This document shows positions 26,428-33,663 of a stretch of DNA of 64,000 bases, one piece after another. A program made the position numbers and the translations under genes. The stretch is from NCBI GenBank assembly GCA_016707485.1, contig JADJHN010000003.1:558001-622000 (forward strand). The letters are read 5' to 3'. Position 1 is the first letter of the stretch; each line of letters starts with the position of its first letter. The notes beneath the pieces were generated by a model that was given only the letters and a program-made list of their open reading frames with translations, was not told the origin of the DNA and made no database searches. Source of the DNA: Lysobacterales bacterium (GTDB taxonomy: Bacteria > Pseudomonadota > Gammaproteobacteria > Xanthomonadales > Rhodanobacteraceae).

Positions 26428-27726
26428 ATGCTGTATCACTTGCACGAACTGAATCGCTCGCTGATGAATCCACTGGTGGGCTGGTCCGGTGCTGCAGCGC
26501 AACTACTGACGGCCAAGGAAAACTGGTTGTCGCATTTCCCCGGCGTGCAGCGCCTGGCCGCCGGTTACGAGCTGACCTACCGCCTCGGCAAGGATTACGA
26601 AAAACCGCCGTTTGCGATCCCCTCGGTGGTTGCCCACGGCCATGAAACACCTATTTCAGAGCGTGTCTCGCTTGCCAAGCCATTCTGTAACCTGATCCGT
26701 TTCAAGCGCTTCAGTGACGACATCGCCAATCTCGATGCCATGAAGCACGATCCGGTGGTGCTGGTCGTCGCCCCGCTGTCCGGGCACCACTCCACCCTGC
26801 TGCGTGATACGGTCAAGTCGCTGCTGCAGGACCACAAGGTCTACCTGACCGACTGGATCGACGCCCGCATGGTGCCGCCCGACCAGGGTGAATTCGGACT
26901 CGACGATTACGTCGCCTACATCCAGGAGTTCATTCGTCATATCGGCGCCGAACGCCTGCATGTGATCTCGGTCTGCCAGCCCACCGTGCCGGTCATGGCG
27001 GCCATCTCGCTGATGGCTTCGGCCGGCGAGCGCACGCCGCTGACGATGACGATGATGGGCGGGCCGATCGATCCTCGACGCAGCCCGACCAAGGTCAACA
27101 ACCTGGCCACGACGCAGCCGCTTTCCTGGTTCGTCAACAATGTCATCCACACCGTGCCATCCAGCTATCCGGGCGGCGGGCGCAAGGTCTATCCGGGTTT
27201 CCTGCAGCATGCCGGATTCGTTGCCATGAACCCGAGCCGACACATGACCTCGCACTGGGATTTCTACGAGAACCTGCGCCGCGGCGATCTCGAGGACGCC
27301 GAGGCCCATCGCAAGTTCTACAACGAGTACAACGCCGTCCTCGACATGCCGGCGCCGTTCTACCTCGACACGATCAGCACGATTTTCCAGCAGCACCTGC
27401 TGCCGCGCGGCCTGTGGGACGTGAATGGGGAACGGGTCAGGCCGGGCGACATCCGCGACACGGCGCTGCTGACGATTGAAGGCGAACTCGACGATATTTC
27501 CGGAATCGGCCAGACCGAGGCGGCACATGAACTGTGCTCGGGGATCCCCGGCTCGCGCAAGCACAACCTGCTGGTCAAGGATGCCGGCCACTACGGCATC
27601 TTCAGCGGTCGTCGCTGGCGCGAGAAGATCTATCCGCAACTGCGCGATTTCATCGCCAGTCATGCCACATACGGCAAACCGGCAAAAACACAAAAAGCCA
27701 GAACGAACGGCAACGCGCGCGCCTGA
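26428..27726 (+). CDS. phaZ: Intracellular polyhydroxyalkanoate depolymerase
   Basis: A 432-residue alpha/beta hydrolase of the TIGR01849 type that mobilises stored poly-3-hydroxybutyrate. The nucleophile position carries Cys in HVISVCQPTVPVM, as known for Ralstonia PhaZ1; the Asp and His are in EGELDDISGIG and DAGHYGIFSG. N-terminal MLYHLHELNRSLMNPLVGW is typical. It starts at ATG 26428. No PHA synthase or phasin is in the window, so only the breakdown step is visible here. Confidence 0.94.
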   Translation: MLYHLHELNRSLMNPLVGWSGAAAQLLTAKENWLSHFPGVQRLAAGYELTYRLGKDYEKPPFAIPSVVAHGHETPISERVSLAKPFCNLIRFKRFSDDIANLDAMKHDPVVLVVAPLSGHHSTLLRDTVKSLLQDHKVYLTDWIDARMVPPDQGEFGLDDYVAYIQEFIRHIGAERLHVISVCQPTVPVMAAISLMASAGERTPLTMTMMGGPIDPRRSPTKVNNLATTQPLSWFVNNVIHTVPSSYPGGGRKVYPGFLQHAGFVAMNPSRHMTSHWDFYENLRRGDLEDAEAHRKFYNEYNAVLDMPAPFYLDTISTIFQQHLLPRGLWDVNGERVRPGDIRDTALLTIEGELDDISGIGQTEAAHELCSGIPGSRKHNLLVKDAGHYGIFSGRRWREKIYPQLRDFIASHATYGKPAKTQKARTNGNARA

Positions 27727-27806
27727 GACCTGCGTGGGGGCGCTGCCGGCGATCAGCGCTCGGCAATGAGCGCTGATGTTCCGCTTGCATCCATGGTGCT
27801 GCGCGA

Positions 27807-28073
27807 TCAGCGCGTGAAGAATCCGTGGGGCACCGCCACGTTGAATGGCGCGCGTTCGAGCGCGTCGACCCGTGCACCCGTTGGGCCGTGGCGCAGCCAT
27901 TGCTCAAGTGCATCCAGCGCAGCGACATCGCCTTCGGCGACGACCTCGACGCGCCCGTCACGCAGGTTGCGGGCGTGGCCGCGGATGCCAAGGCGCAGCG
28001 CCTGGGCGCGGGTCCCGGCGCGGAACGAGACGCCCTGGACATGGCCCGAGACGTGGAAGATCACCGCACTCAT
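27807..28073 (-). CDS. acyP: Acylphosphatase
   Basis: An 88-residue acylphosphatase that hydrolyses carboxyl-phosphate bonds. The catalytic arginine is in GHVQGVSFRAGTRAQA and the asparagine in IRGHARNLRDGRVEV; the ending FNVAVPHGFFTR is close to the normal C-terminus. It follows the TlpA-like gene by six bases and may share its transcript. Convergent with phaZ. Confidence 0.94.
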   Translation of the reverse strand: MSAVIFHVSGHVQGVSFRAGTRAQALRLGIRGHARNLRDGRVEVVAEGDVAALDALEQWLRHGPTGARVDALERAPFNVAVPHGFFTR

Positions 28074-28079
28074 GGACGC

Positions 28080-28571
28080 TCAGAGCCGACCCGCCGGTTT
28101 GCCGGCCTTGATCGCCTCAACCAGATCCTTTTCCTTGATCGGGCCGAGGAAGCGTTTGGCGACGCTGCCGTCAGGGGCGATCAGGTAGGTCGTCGGCAGG
28201 CCGCGCGGAACGTCGAAATCAGCCGGCGGCGCGTCGACCTCGACCTGCGCAATCGGATATTCGACCGGATGCTTCTTCAGGAACTCCAGGATCTCCGCAC
28301 GATCGGTATCCTCGAACGCAAGGCCGATGCCCTCGACATCCTCGCGCGCCTTGATGAAGGCTGACAGTTCGGGCATCTCGGCGATGCACGGCGCGCACCA
28401 TGTCGCCCAATAGTTGATCACCACCCAGTGTCCTCGATGCGCGGCCAGATCCCAGTGCGTGCCTTCGAGGGTGTCGATCTTCAGGGTGGGTTGCCTGGGC
28501 GTTTCTGCACTGGCGACCGTCGCCGCCAGCAGGAACAGCACAGCAAGGACGACACGATTGCGCAAGGTCAT
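28080..28571 (-). CDS. Exported TlpA-like thiol-disulfide oxidoreductase
   Basis: A 163-residue periplasmic thioredoxin-fold protein. It has a signal peptide (MTLRNRVVLAVLFLLAATVA, then SAE) and the active site WATWCAPCIAEMPE. The cis-Pro loop is RGLPTTYLIAPDG. It is a likely reductant for cytochrome c maturation or other periplasmic cysteines. The start is ATG 28571, one base after the YihY stop, so the two are coupled. Confidence 0.92.
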   Translation of the reverse strand: MTLRNRVVLAVLFLLAATVASAETPRQPTLKIDTLEGTHWDLAAHRGHWVVINYWATWCAPCIAEMPELSAFIKAREDVEGIGLAFEDTDRAEILEFLKKHPVEYPIAQVEVDAPPADFDVPRGLPTTYLIAPDGSVAKRFLGPIKEKDLVEAIKAGKPAGRL

Positions 28572-28572
28572 T

Positions 28573-29868
28573 TCAGGGCTCCGGATTTGCGGTGGCAGGT
28601 TTGGCGTCGATCCCGCCCGCTTGCGGAACCGGCACGATGCCGGCCAAAGGCATGTCGAGACGTTGACGCAAGCTGACGGAAAGGTCGTGCAGCGGCGAAG
28701 GCGCGGCAGCCTCTGCACCCTGCCTGGGCAGGACCTGGCTGCCGACCGGCAGACGATAGTCGCATTCGCGATACAGATCGAGCAGGCTGATCGTGCCGAG
28801 GTCGCGAGCGAGCAGCCACTCGCCGGTTTCGCTGCGACGGATCACGGCAACCTCGGCCAGATCGGCCAGGTAACGCTGCAGCAGGTCGTCGGTCAGGTAG
28901 GGTTCGCGGCGCAGCAGTTCCTCGCTGTGCAGGCCGCGTCCCTCGCGATGCGCGGCAAGCAGTTGACCGATCACGCGCAGCAATCCGGTCAGTTCCTGGT
29001 CTGCGGAAATGCGGTCATCGGCGTGCCGATAATCAAACGCCGACAACGACGCCGTGATCGACGCGCCAAACAGCACGATGATCCACGACAGGTACATCCA
29101 GAAGAAGAAGATCGGCACGATCGACAGCGCACCGTAGACCTGCTGGTAATTGGCCATGTCACTGGCATACCAGGCAAAACCATGCTTGGTCGACTCGAAC
29201 AGGATTGCCGCGATCAGGCTGCCGACCAGCGCATCGCGAAAGCGCACGGTGCGATTCGGAATCACCGTGTAGGCCGTGCTGAAGGCGATCCAGACGATCA
29301 GGAACGGCAGCGCCGAGAGCACCCGTTCCTTCAGCGACCATTGGGTCGCCGCGGCATCGATGAACGGCAGGGCAACCAGATAGGAACTGATCGCCAGCGC
29401 GGCAACCAGCAGCATCGGTCCGAGACTGAGCGCGGTCCAGTAGATGACGAAGCGCGATGCCGGTCCGCGATTGTTCTTCACCCGCCAGATGCGGTTGAAG
29501 GCATCCTCGACACTCATCATCAGCGAGATCGCGCTGAACACGAGTACGAGCACGCCGATTGTCGTCGCCTTGCTCGCGTTGGCGGCAAACTCGGTCAGAT
29601 AGGTCTGCACGACGTCACCGGCGGCCGGCACGAAATTGTTGAAGGCCCAACTGGTCAGCTTGATCCGCCACTCCTCGAACACGGGAAACGCTGCGAGGAT
29701 GCCGAGGATCGCCGCAGTCAGCGGCACCAGCGCGAACAGCGTCGTGAATGCCAGCGCGCCGGCCGTCTGCAGGCAGCGATCCTCGAGGAAGCGCTGCCAG
29801 GTGAATTCCAGAAAGGCGAGGCTGCGCTCCCGGCTCAGGCTAGACTTGGCGAGATTTGAACGAATCAT
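28573..29868 (-). CDS. YihY/virulence factor BrkB family inner membrane protein
   Basis: A 431-residue integral membrane protein. The first 290 residues hold about six hydrophobic helices with the family stretches CLQTAGALAFTTLFALVPL and DAFNRIWRV, and a GALSIVPIFFFWMYLSW segment. The C-terminal 130 residues are soluble and look like a winged-helix-type domain (LLRREPYLTDDLLQRYLADL). The family was once called RNase BN in error; its function is unsettled. First gene of the YihY-TlpA-acylphosphatase run. Confidence 0.93.
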   Translation of the reverse strand: MIRSNLAKSSLSRERSLAFLEFTWQRFLEDRCLQTAGALAFTTLFALVPLTAAILGILAAFPVFEEWRIKLTSWAFNNFVPAAGDVVQTYLTEFAANASKATTIGVLVLVFSAISLMMSVEDAFNRIWRVKNNRGPASRFVIYWTALSLGPMLLVAALAISSYLVALPFIDAAATQWSLKERVLSALPFLIVWIAFSTAYTVIPNRTVRFRDALVGSLIAAILFESTKHGFAWYASDMANYQQVYGALSIVPIFFFWMYLSWIIVLFGASITASLSAFDYRHADDRISADQELTGLLRVIGQLLAAHREGRGLHSEELLRREPYLTDDLLQRYLADLAEVAVIRRSETGEWLLARDLGTISLLDLYRECDYRLPVGSQVLPRQGAEAAAPSPLHDLSVSLRQRLDMPLAGIVPVPQAGGIDAKPATANPEP

Positions 29869-29894
29869 CCGCGCAGCCTAGCCCAACCCGGACA

Positions 29895-30002
29895 ATTCAT
29901 GAAGTCGCGAAGAATGTCTCTTTTTTGTTTCAGGCACACACGTTGCTTGATGCCGAAGGAAGTGACGTCGCGTCTCGTTGCATCCTTCGCGACTTCACGA
30001 AT
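29895..30002. repeat. 108-bp element with 22-bp terminal inverted repeats
   Basis: The left arm (29895-29916) and the right arm (29981-30002) match as inverted repeats at 20 of 22 positions, with the shared core TGAAGTCGCGAAG, around a 64-base centre. It occupies the spacer between the divergent yihY and wrbA genes. The left edge plus eight outer bases recurs at 25556-25582, so the sequence belongs to a dispersed family. No open frame of its own is convincing. Confidence 0.65.
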
Positions 30003-30055
30003 GATCGGGGTCACGCACGCGATGCGGCCAATCCGCCCATGGAACCCAGCAAGCG

Positions 30056-30655
30056 ATGCCTGAAATCCTGATTCTCTATTACAGCCGCAACGGCAAGGTT
30101 GCCCAACTCGCGCGCCTGATCGCACGCGGGATCGAGGAAGTTGCCGGCATGGGCGCACGTCTGCGTTGCGTGCCGCCCGTGGCGCCGGTTACCGAGACGG
30201 CACAACCTCCGGTACCGGACGATGGCGCTCCGTATGTCAGCCGCGAGGACTTGCGCGAATGTGCCGGCCTCGTGCTCGGCAGCCCGACGCGCTTCGGCAA
30301 CATGGCTGCGCCACTCAAGCACTTCATCGACTCGACTGCAGCGGAATGGGCATCCGGCACCCTGGTCGGCAAACCGGCCGCCGTGTTCACTTCGACCGCC
30401 ACCATGCATGGTGGCCAGGAAAGCACCCTGCTGTCGATGATGACGCCACTGCTGCACCACGGCATGTTGATCGTCGGCATTCCCTTCACCGAAGCCGCGC
30501 TCAATCGCACGACAACCGGTGGCACGCCGTATGGCGCGAGTCATGTTGCCGGCGTCAGCGGCGAGAATCCGCTCAGCGAGGATGAGCGCATCCTCGCGCG
30601 CGCACTCGGACGCCGCGTTGCCGAAACCTGCGCACGCCTGCAGGCAGGCGCATGA
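30056..30655 (+). CDS. wrbA: NAD(P)H:quinone oxidoreductase, WrbA family
   Basis: A 199-residue flavodoxin-like protein that reduces quinones by two electrons. The FMN phosphate loop is YYSRNGKVAQLA, followed by GSPTRFGNMAAPLKHFID and the TATMHGGQESTL segment, then GIPFTEAAL. ATG 30056. It overlaps the DUF2069 gene by four bases (ATGA), a pairing that is common in Xanthomonas relatives. Confidence 0.93.
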   Translation: MPEILILYYSRNGKVAQLARLIARGIEEVAGMGARLRCVPPVAPVTETAQPPVPDDGAPYVSREDLRECAGLVLGSPTRFGNMAAPLKHFIDSTAAEWASGTLVGKPAAVFTSTATMHGGQESTLLSMMTPLLHHGMLIVGIPFTEAALNRTTTGGTPYGASHVAGVSGENPLSEDERILARALGRRVAETCARLQAGA

Positions 30656-30987
30656 TGGCGATGCGCTGCGGCTTCCTCGCCTGGGCCGGCCTGGTCATCC
30701 TGCAGGTCGCCTGGCATGCCTGGCTGGCGCCGCCGGCGAATGGCCAGATCGGCCTGGCGCTGGCCTTGACCTTGCCGCCCCTGCTGCTGCCGCTGCTCGC
30801 CCTGCGTAGCGGGGCCAAGCGCGCCCTGCTCTGGATCGGCATCGTCAGCCTCGGTTATTTCTGCCACGGCGTGGTCGTCGCCTGGGCGATTCCGTCGATG
30901 CGCTGGCCGGCCGTCATCGAAGTCGCCCTCTGCGTGCTGCTGATCGGCACGCTTGGCTGGATCACGCGCAGCGCGAAGAAGCGCTGA
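30652..30987 (+). CDS. DUF2069 small membrane protein
   Basis: A 111-residue protein with three or four hydrophobic helices, recognised as DUF2069 by its length, by GYFCHGVVVAW and by its place after wrbA. It begins MMAMRCGFLAWAGL and ends in the basic RSAKKR. No function is known for the family. Confidence 0.85.
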   Translation: MMAMRCGFLAWAGLVILQVAWHAWLAPPANGQIGLALALTLPPLLLPLLALRSGAKRALLWIGIVSLGYFCHGVVVAWAIPSMRWPAVIEVALCVLLIGTLGWITRSAKKR

Positions 30988-31017
30988 TCGACGGAGTCGT
31001 GCAATTGCGCCGCGGGC

Positions 31018-31023
31018 TATACT
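31018..31023 (+). promoter_or_regulatory. TATACT -10 element 7 bases before the AidB-like ATG
   Basis: TATACT is followed by seven bases and then the ATG at 31031, so transcription would start at or next to the start codon. No good -35 was found at 16-18 bases, and no ribosome site is present. Confidence 0.35.
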
Positions 31024-31030
31024 CGCGGCC

Positions 31031-32710
31031 ATGGCCAACCATCCCACCGCACCGGTACTCGGCAACCAGTATCTTGGCGATCGCGTCCTGCAGGCGTGGC
31101 TGGATCGTGCCCTGCCGCCGTCGATGCGCAGCGCGATCCATGATGATCTCGATGCACTTGGCGCGCAGGCCGCGCAAGCCTGGAGCGAGGCGCGATCAAG
31201 TCGTCGCCACCAGCCCGAGCTGACCCCGTTCGACGCATGGGGTGGACGCGTCGATCGCATCGAGACGACTCCGGTCTGGCAACGCGGTGCCGCGATTGCC
31301 GCACGTTACGGACTCGTCGCCGCCGGCCACGAGCCGACCTATGCCGAGTTCGCCCGCTGCAACCAGTTTGCACGCGTCTACCTGCAGCATGTCGCCAGCG
31401 AGTTCTACACCTGCCCGCTGGCCATGACCGATGGCGCGGCAACCGCACTGAAGGCTTCCGGCAACCAGCAGCTCATCGAGCGTGCGCTGCCACGCCTGAC
31501 CTCGCGTGATCCGGCAACACTCTGGCTTTCCGGGCAATGGATGACCGAATTGACGGGCGGCTCGGATGTGGGCGACAGCGAAACCGAGGCACAACCGGTC
31601 GGCGATGGACAATACAGCCTGCACGGGCGCAAATGGTTCACCTCGGCCGTGATCGGCGAAATGGCGCTGACTCTCGCCCGTCCGCAGGGTGCCGCTGCCG
31701 GCGGCGATGGCCTGGCCTTGTTCTACCTGGAAACGCGCGACGAGGGCGGCCAGTGGAACGGCATCCGCATCGACCGCCTGAAGGACAAGCTCGGCACGCG
31801 CGAGCTGCCGACCGCGGAAATCCACCTCGACGGGACGCTGGCGACACCGGTCAGCGGACTGGATCATGGCGTGCGCATGATCACGCCGGTGCTCAACGTC
31901 ACGCGGATCTGGAACGCCGTCTGCGCGCTGGCCACGATGCGCCGCTGCATTGCCCTGGCCACCAGCTACGCGCACCAGCGCGAAGCGTTCGGACGACGCC
32001 TGATCGATCACCCCCTGCATGCGACGACCCTGGCCGACATGCAGGTCGAGTTCGAAGCGGCCTTCCAGCTCGTCTTCCACGTCAGCCACCTGCTCGGGCG
32101 CAGCGAATGCGCGCTTGCCAACGCCAACGAGCGTGCCTTGCTGCGCCTGCTGACGCCGCTGGCCAAGCTGTGGACCGGCAAGCTCGCCGTGCGCATCGCT
32201 TCGGAGACCTGCGAGGCGTTTGGCGGAGCCGGCTACATCGAGGACACCGGCATCCCGCAATTGCTGCGCGATGCCCAGGTCTATCCGATCTGGGAAGGCA
32301 CGACCAACGTGCTGGCCCTCGACAGCTTGCGCGCGATCGCCAGCGTCGGCGTCGAACCCCTGCTCGACACGGCCGATGCCCTGCTTGCCGAAATCCTCAA
32401 GTCACGCGCCTCGGCCAGCCTCGAGGCGCATGCGATGAGCGTCTGCTCGGCCATCAAGCAGGCCAGCCAATGGCTGCACCGCAACGCCGCCAATGCCGAT
32501 GCGATGCAAGCCGGCGCCCGCGACCTCGCCTTCACCCTGGCGCGCAGCATGGCCGCCGCCCTGCTCTGCCGGCAGGCGGCCTACTCGATCAAGGAAACCG
32601 GTGACATGCGTCCGTCGCAGGCACTGGCGCGATTCATCGGCGCCGGCCTGGTCAGTCTGCCGGATGCCGGCGGCCCGCATCCGCTCGACCTGCTCGATCC
32701 ACCCCACTGA
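31031..32710 (+). CDS. AidB-like acyl-CoA dehydrogenase
   Basis: A 559-residue flavoprotein closest by eye to the AidB branch of acyl-CoA dehydrogenases. FAD-binding stretches WMTELTGGSDVGDSETEA and HGRKWFTSAV are clear, as are RLKDKLGTRELP and HQREAFGRRLIDHPL and the VYPIWEGTTNVLALD motif. AidB of E. coli is a DNA-binding alkylation-response protein; ACAD11-type relatives use CoA esters, and either activity is possible. The start is ATG 31031 (MANHPTAPVLGNQYLGD). Confidence 0.9.
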   Translation: MANHPTAPVLGNQYLGDRVLQAWLDRALPPSMRSAIHDDLDALGAQAAQAWSEARSSRRHQPELTPFDAWGGRVDRIETTPVWQRGAAIAARYGLVAAGHEPTYAEFARCNQFARVYLQHVASEFYTCPLAMTDGAATALKASGNQQLIERALPRLTSRDPATLWLSGQWMTELTGGSDVGDSETEAQPVGDGQYSLHGRKWFTSAVIGEMALTLARPQGAAAGGDGLALFYLETRDEGGQWNGIRIDRLKDKLGTRELPTAEIHLDGTLATPVSGLDHGVRMITPVLNVTRIWNAVCALATMRRCIALATSYAHQREAFGRRLIDHPLHATTLADMQVEFEAAFQLVFHVSHLLGRSECALANANERALLRLLTPLAKLWTGKLAVRIASETCEAFGGAGYIEDTGIPQLLRDAQVYPIWEGTTNVLALDSLRAIASVGVEPLLDTADALLAEILKSRASASLEAHAMSVCSAIKQASQWLHRNAANADAMQAGARDLAFTLARSMAAALLCRQAAYSIKETGDMRPSQALARFIGAGLVSLPDAGGPHPLDLLDPPH

Positions 32711-32733
32711 ATACGCTGGCGCAAGGATTCCCC

Positions 32734-33219
32734 ATGCAACATCTCTCCGTCGTCACCACCGGCGGCACCATCGACAAGATCTATTTCGATGACAAATCAG
32801 CCTACGAAATCGGCGACCCGCAGATCGGCAAGATCCTCGAAGCGCTCGGCGTCGCCTTCACCTTCGATGTGCTGCCCGCCCTGCGCAAGGACAGCCTGCA
32901 TCTGGATGAATCCGATCGCGATCTGTTGCGCCGCCTGATCGAGGCGCAGCCGCACCGGCATGTGCTGGTCACCCACGGCACCGACACCATGGTCGAAACC
33001 GCCGCCGTGCTGGCCAGCATCAAGGACAAGGTCATCGTCCTCACCGGCGCGCTGAACCCGGCGCGATTCCAGGGCTCGGATGCGGTTTTCAACATCGGCT
33101 GCGCGGTCGGTGCCGTGCAGAGCCTGCCCGATGGCGTCTACATCGCCATGAACGGACGCATCTGGAATCCGGCCCATGTACGCAAGAATCGCGACGCAAA
33201 CCGCTTCGAGGCAGTTTGA
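32734..33219 (+). CDS. Single-domain asparaginase-like protein
   Basis: A 161-residue protein equal to the N-terminal half of L-asparaginase. It keeps the two catalytic threonine motifs TTGGTIDK and THGTDTM, and the FQGSDAVFNIG stretch, but lacks the C-terminal domain that normally completes the active site in full-length (about 330-residue) enzymes. Short forms of this type occur as stable proteins, so it need not be a fragment. ATG 32734 has AAGGAT upstream. Confidence 0.85.
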   Translation: MQHLSVVTTGGTIDKIYFDDKSAYEIGDPQIGKILEALGVAFTFDVLPALRKDSLHLDESDRDLLRRLIEAQPHRHVLVTHGTDTMVETAAVLASIKDKVIVLTGALNPARFQGSDAVFNIGCAVGAVQSLPDGVYIAMNGRIWNPAHVRKNRDANRFEAV

Positions 33220-33326
33220 GCGGTAATTTCCTGCGGTCGGAAGCGGCTTCAGCCACGATGCCTGTTGTCTTTACGCTCCTTCGGAGCTTAAAAATCAAAC
33301 CAACGCGATCAATGGAAATTTCGCTT

Positions 33327-33346
33327 CGGGCAATTGAAATTGCCCG
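33327..33346. terminator. Perfect hairpin between convergent genes
   Basis: CGGGCAAT and ATTGCCCG pair perfectly around TGAA, between the asparaginase-like gene (plus) and the Rieske gene (minus). A second GCTCC/GGAGC hairpin is at 33275-33287. Neither has a strong U-run, so they may act with Rho or as transcript-end stabilisers. Confidence 0.4.
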
Positions 33347-33348
33347 CC

Positions 33349-33663
33349 TCAGCGATCATCGCGCGAGTAAATCCAGCCGTCCTCGACCTTGACCGGAAAC
33401 TTCGCGGTAGGCAGGTAGGCGGGCGGGTTCATGGCTTCGCCGGTGCGTACATCGAAGCGCGAGCCGTGGCGTGGACATTCGACCTCGAAACCGTGGATCG
33501 GGCCGCCGGTCAGTTCGGCACCGTCATGCGTGCAGATGTCTTCCAGCGCGTACAACGCGCCGTCGACATTGAATACGGCAATCGGGGTGTCGCCGTCCCA
33601 GCCGGTCTGCACTTCACCGGGCAGCAGTTCGGCGGTATGGCAGATGCGCACCCAGTCGCTCAT
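33349..33663 (-). CDS. Rieske 2Fe-2S ferredoxin-like protein
   Basis: A 104-residue stand-alone Rieske protein like the ferredoxins of bacterial oxygenases. The cluster ligands are in DICTHDGAELTGG (CxH) and ECPRHGSRFD (CxxH). The ATG at 33663 overlaps the ammonia-lyase stop (ATGA), so it is translated from the hisS-lyase transcript. No oxygenase or reductase gene is beside it. The longer open frame upstream to 34653 is antisense-like shadow inside the lyase and is not real. Confidence 0.9.
   Translation of the reverse strand: MSDWVRICHTAELLPGEVQTGWDGDTPIAVFNVDGALYALEDICTHDGAELTGGPIHGFEVECPRHGSRFDVRTGEAMNPPAYLPTAKFPVKVEDGWIYSRDDR

Noticed and set aside
28573..29868. Ribonuclease BN annotation for the YihY protein
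   Set aside because: The family name was an early error; the protein is an integral membrane protein of unsettled function.
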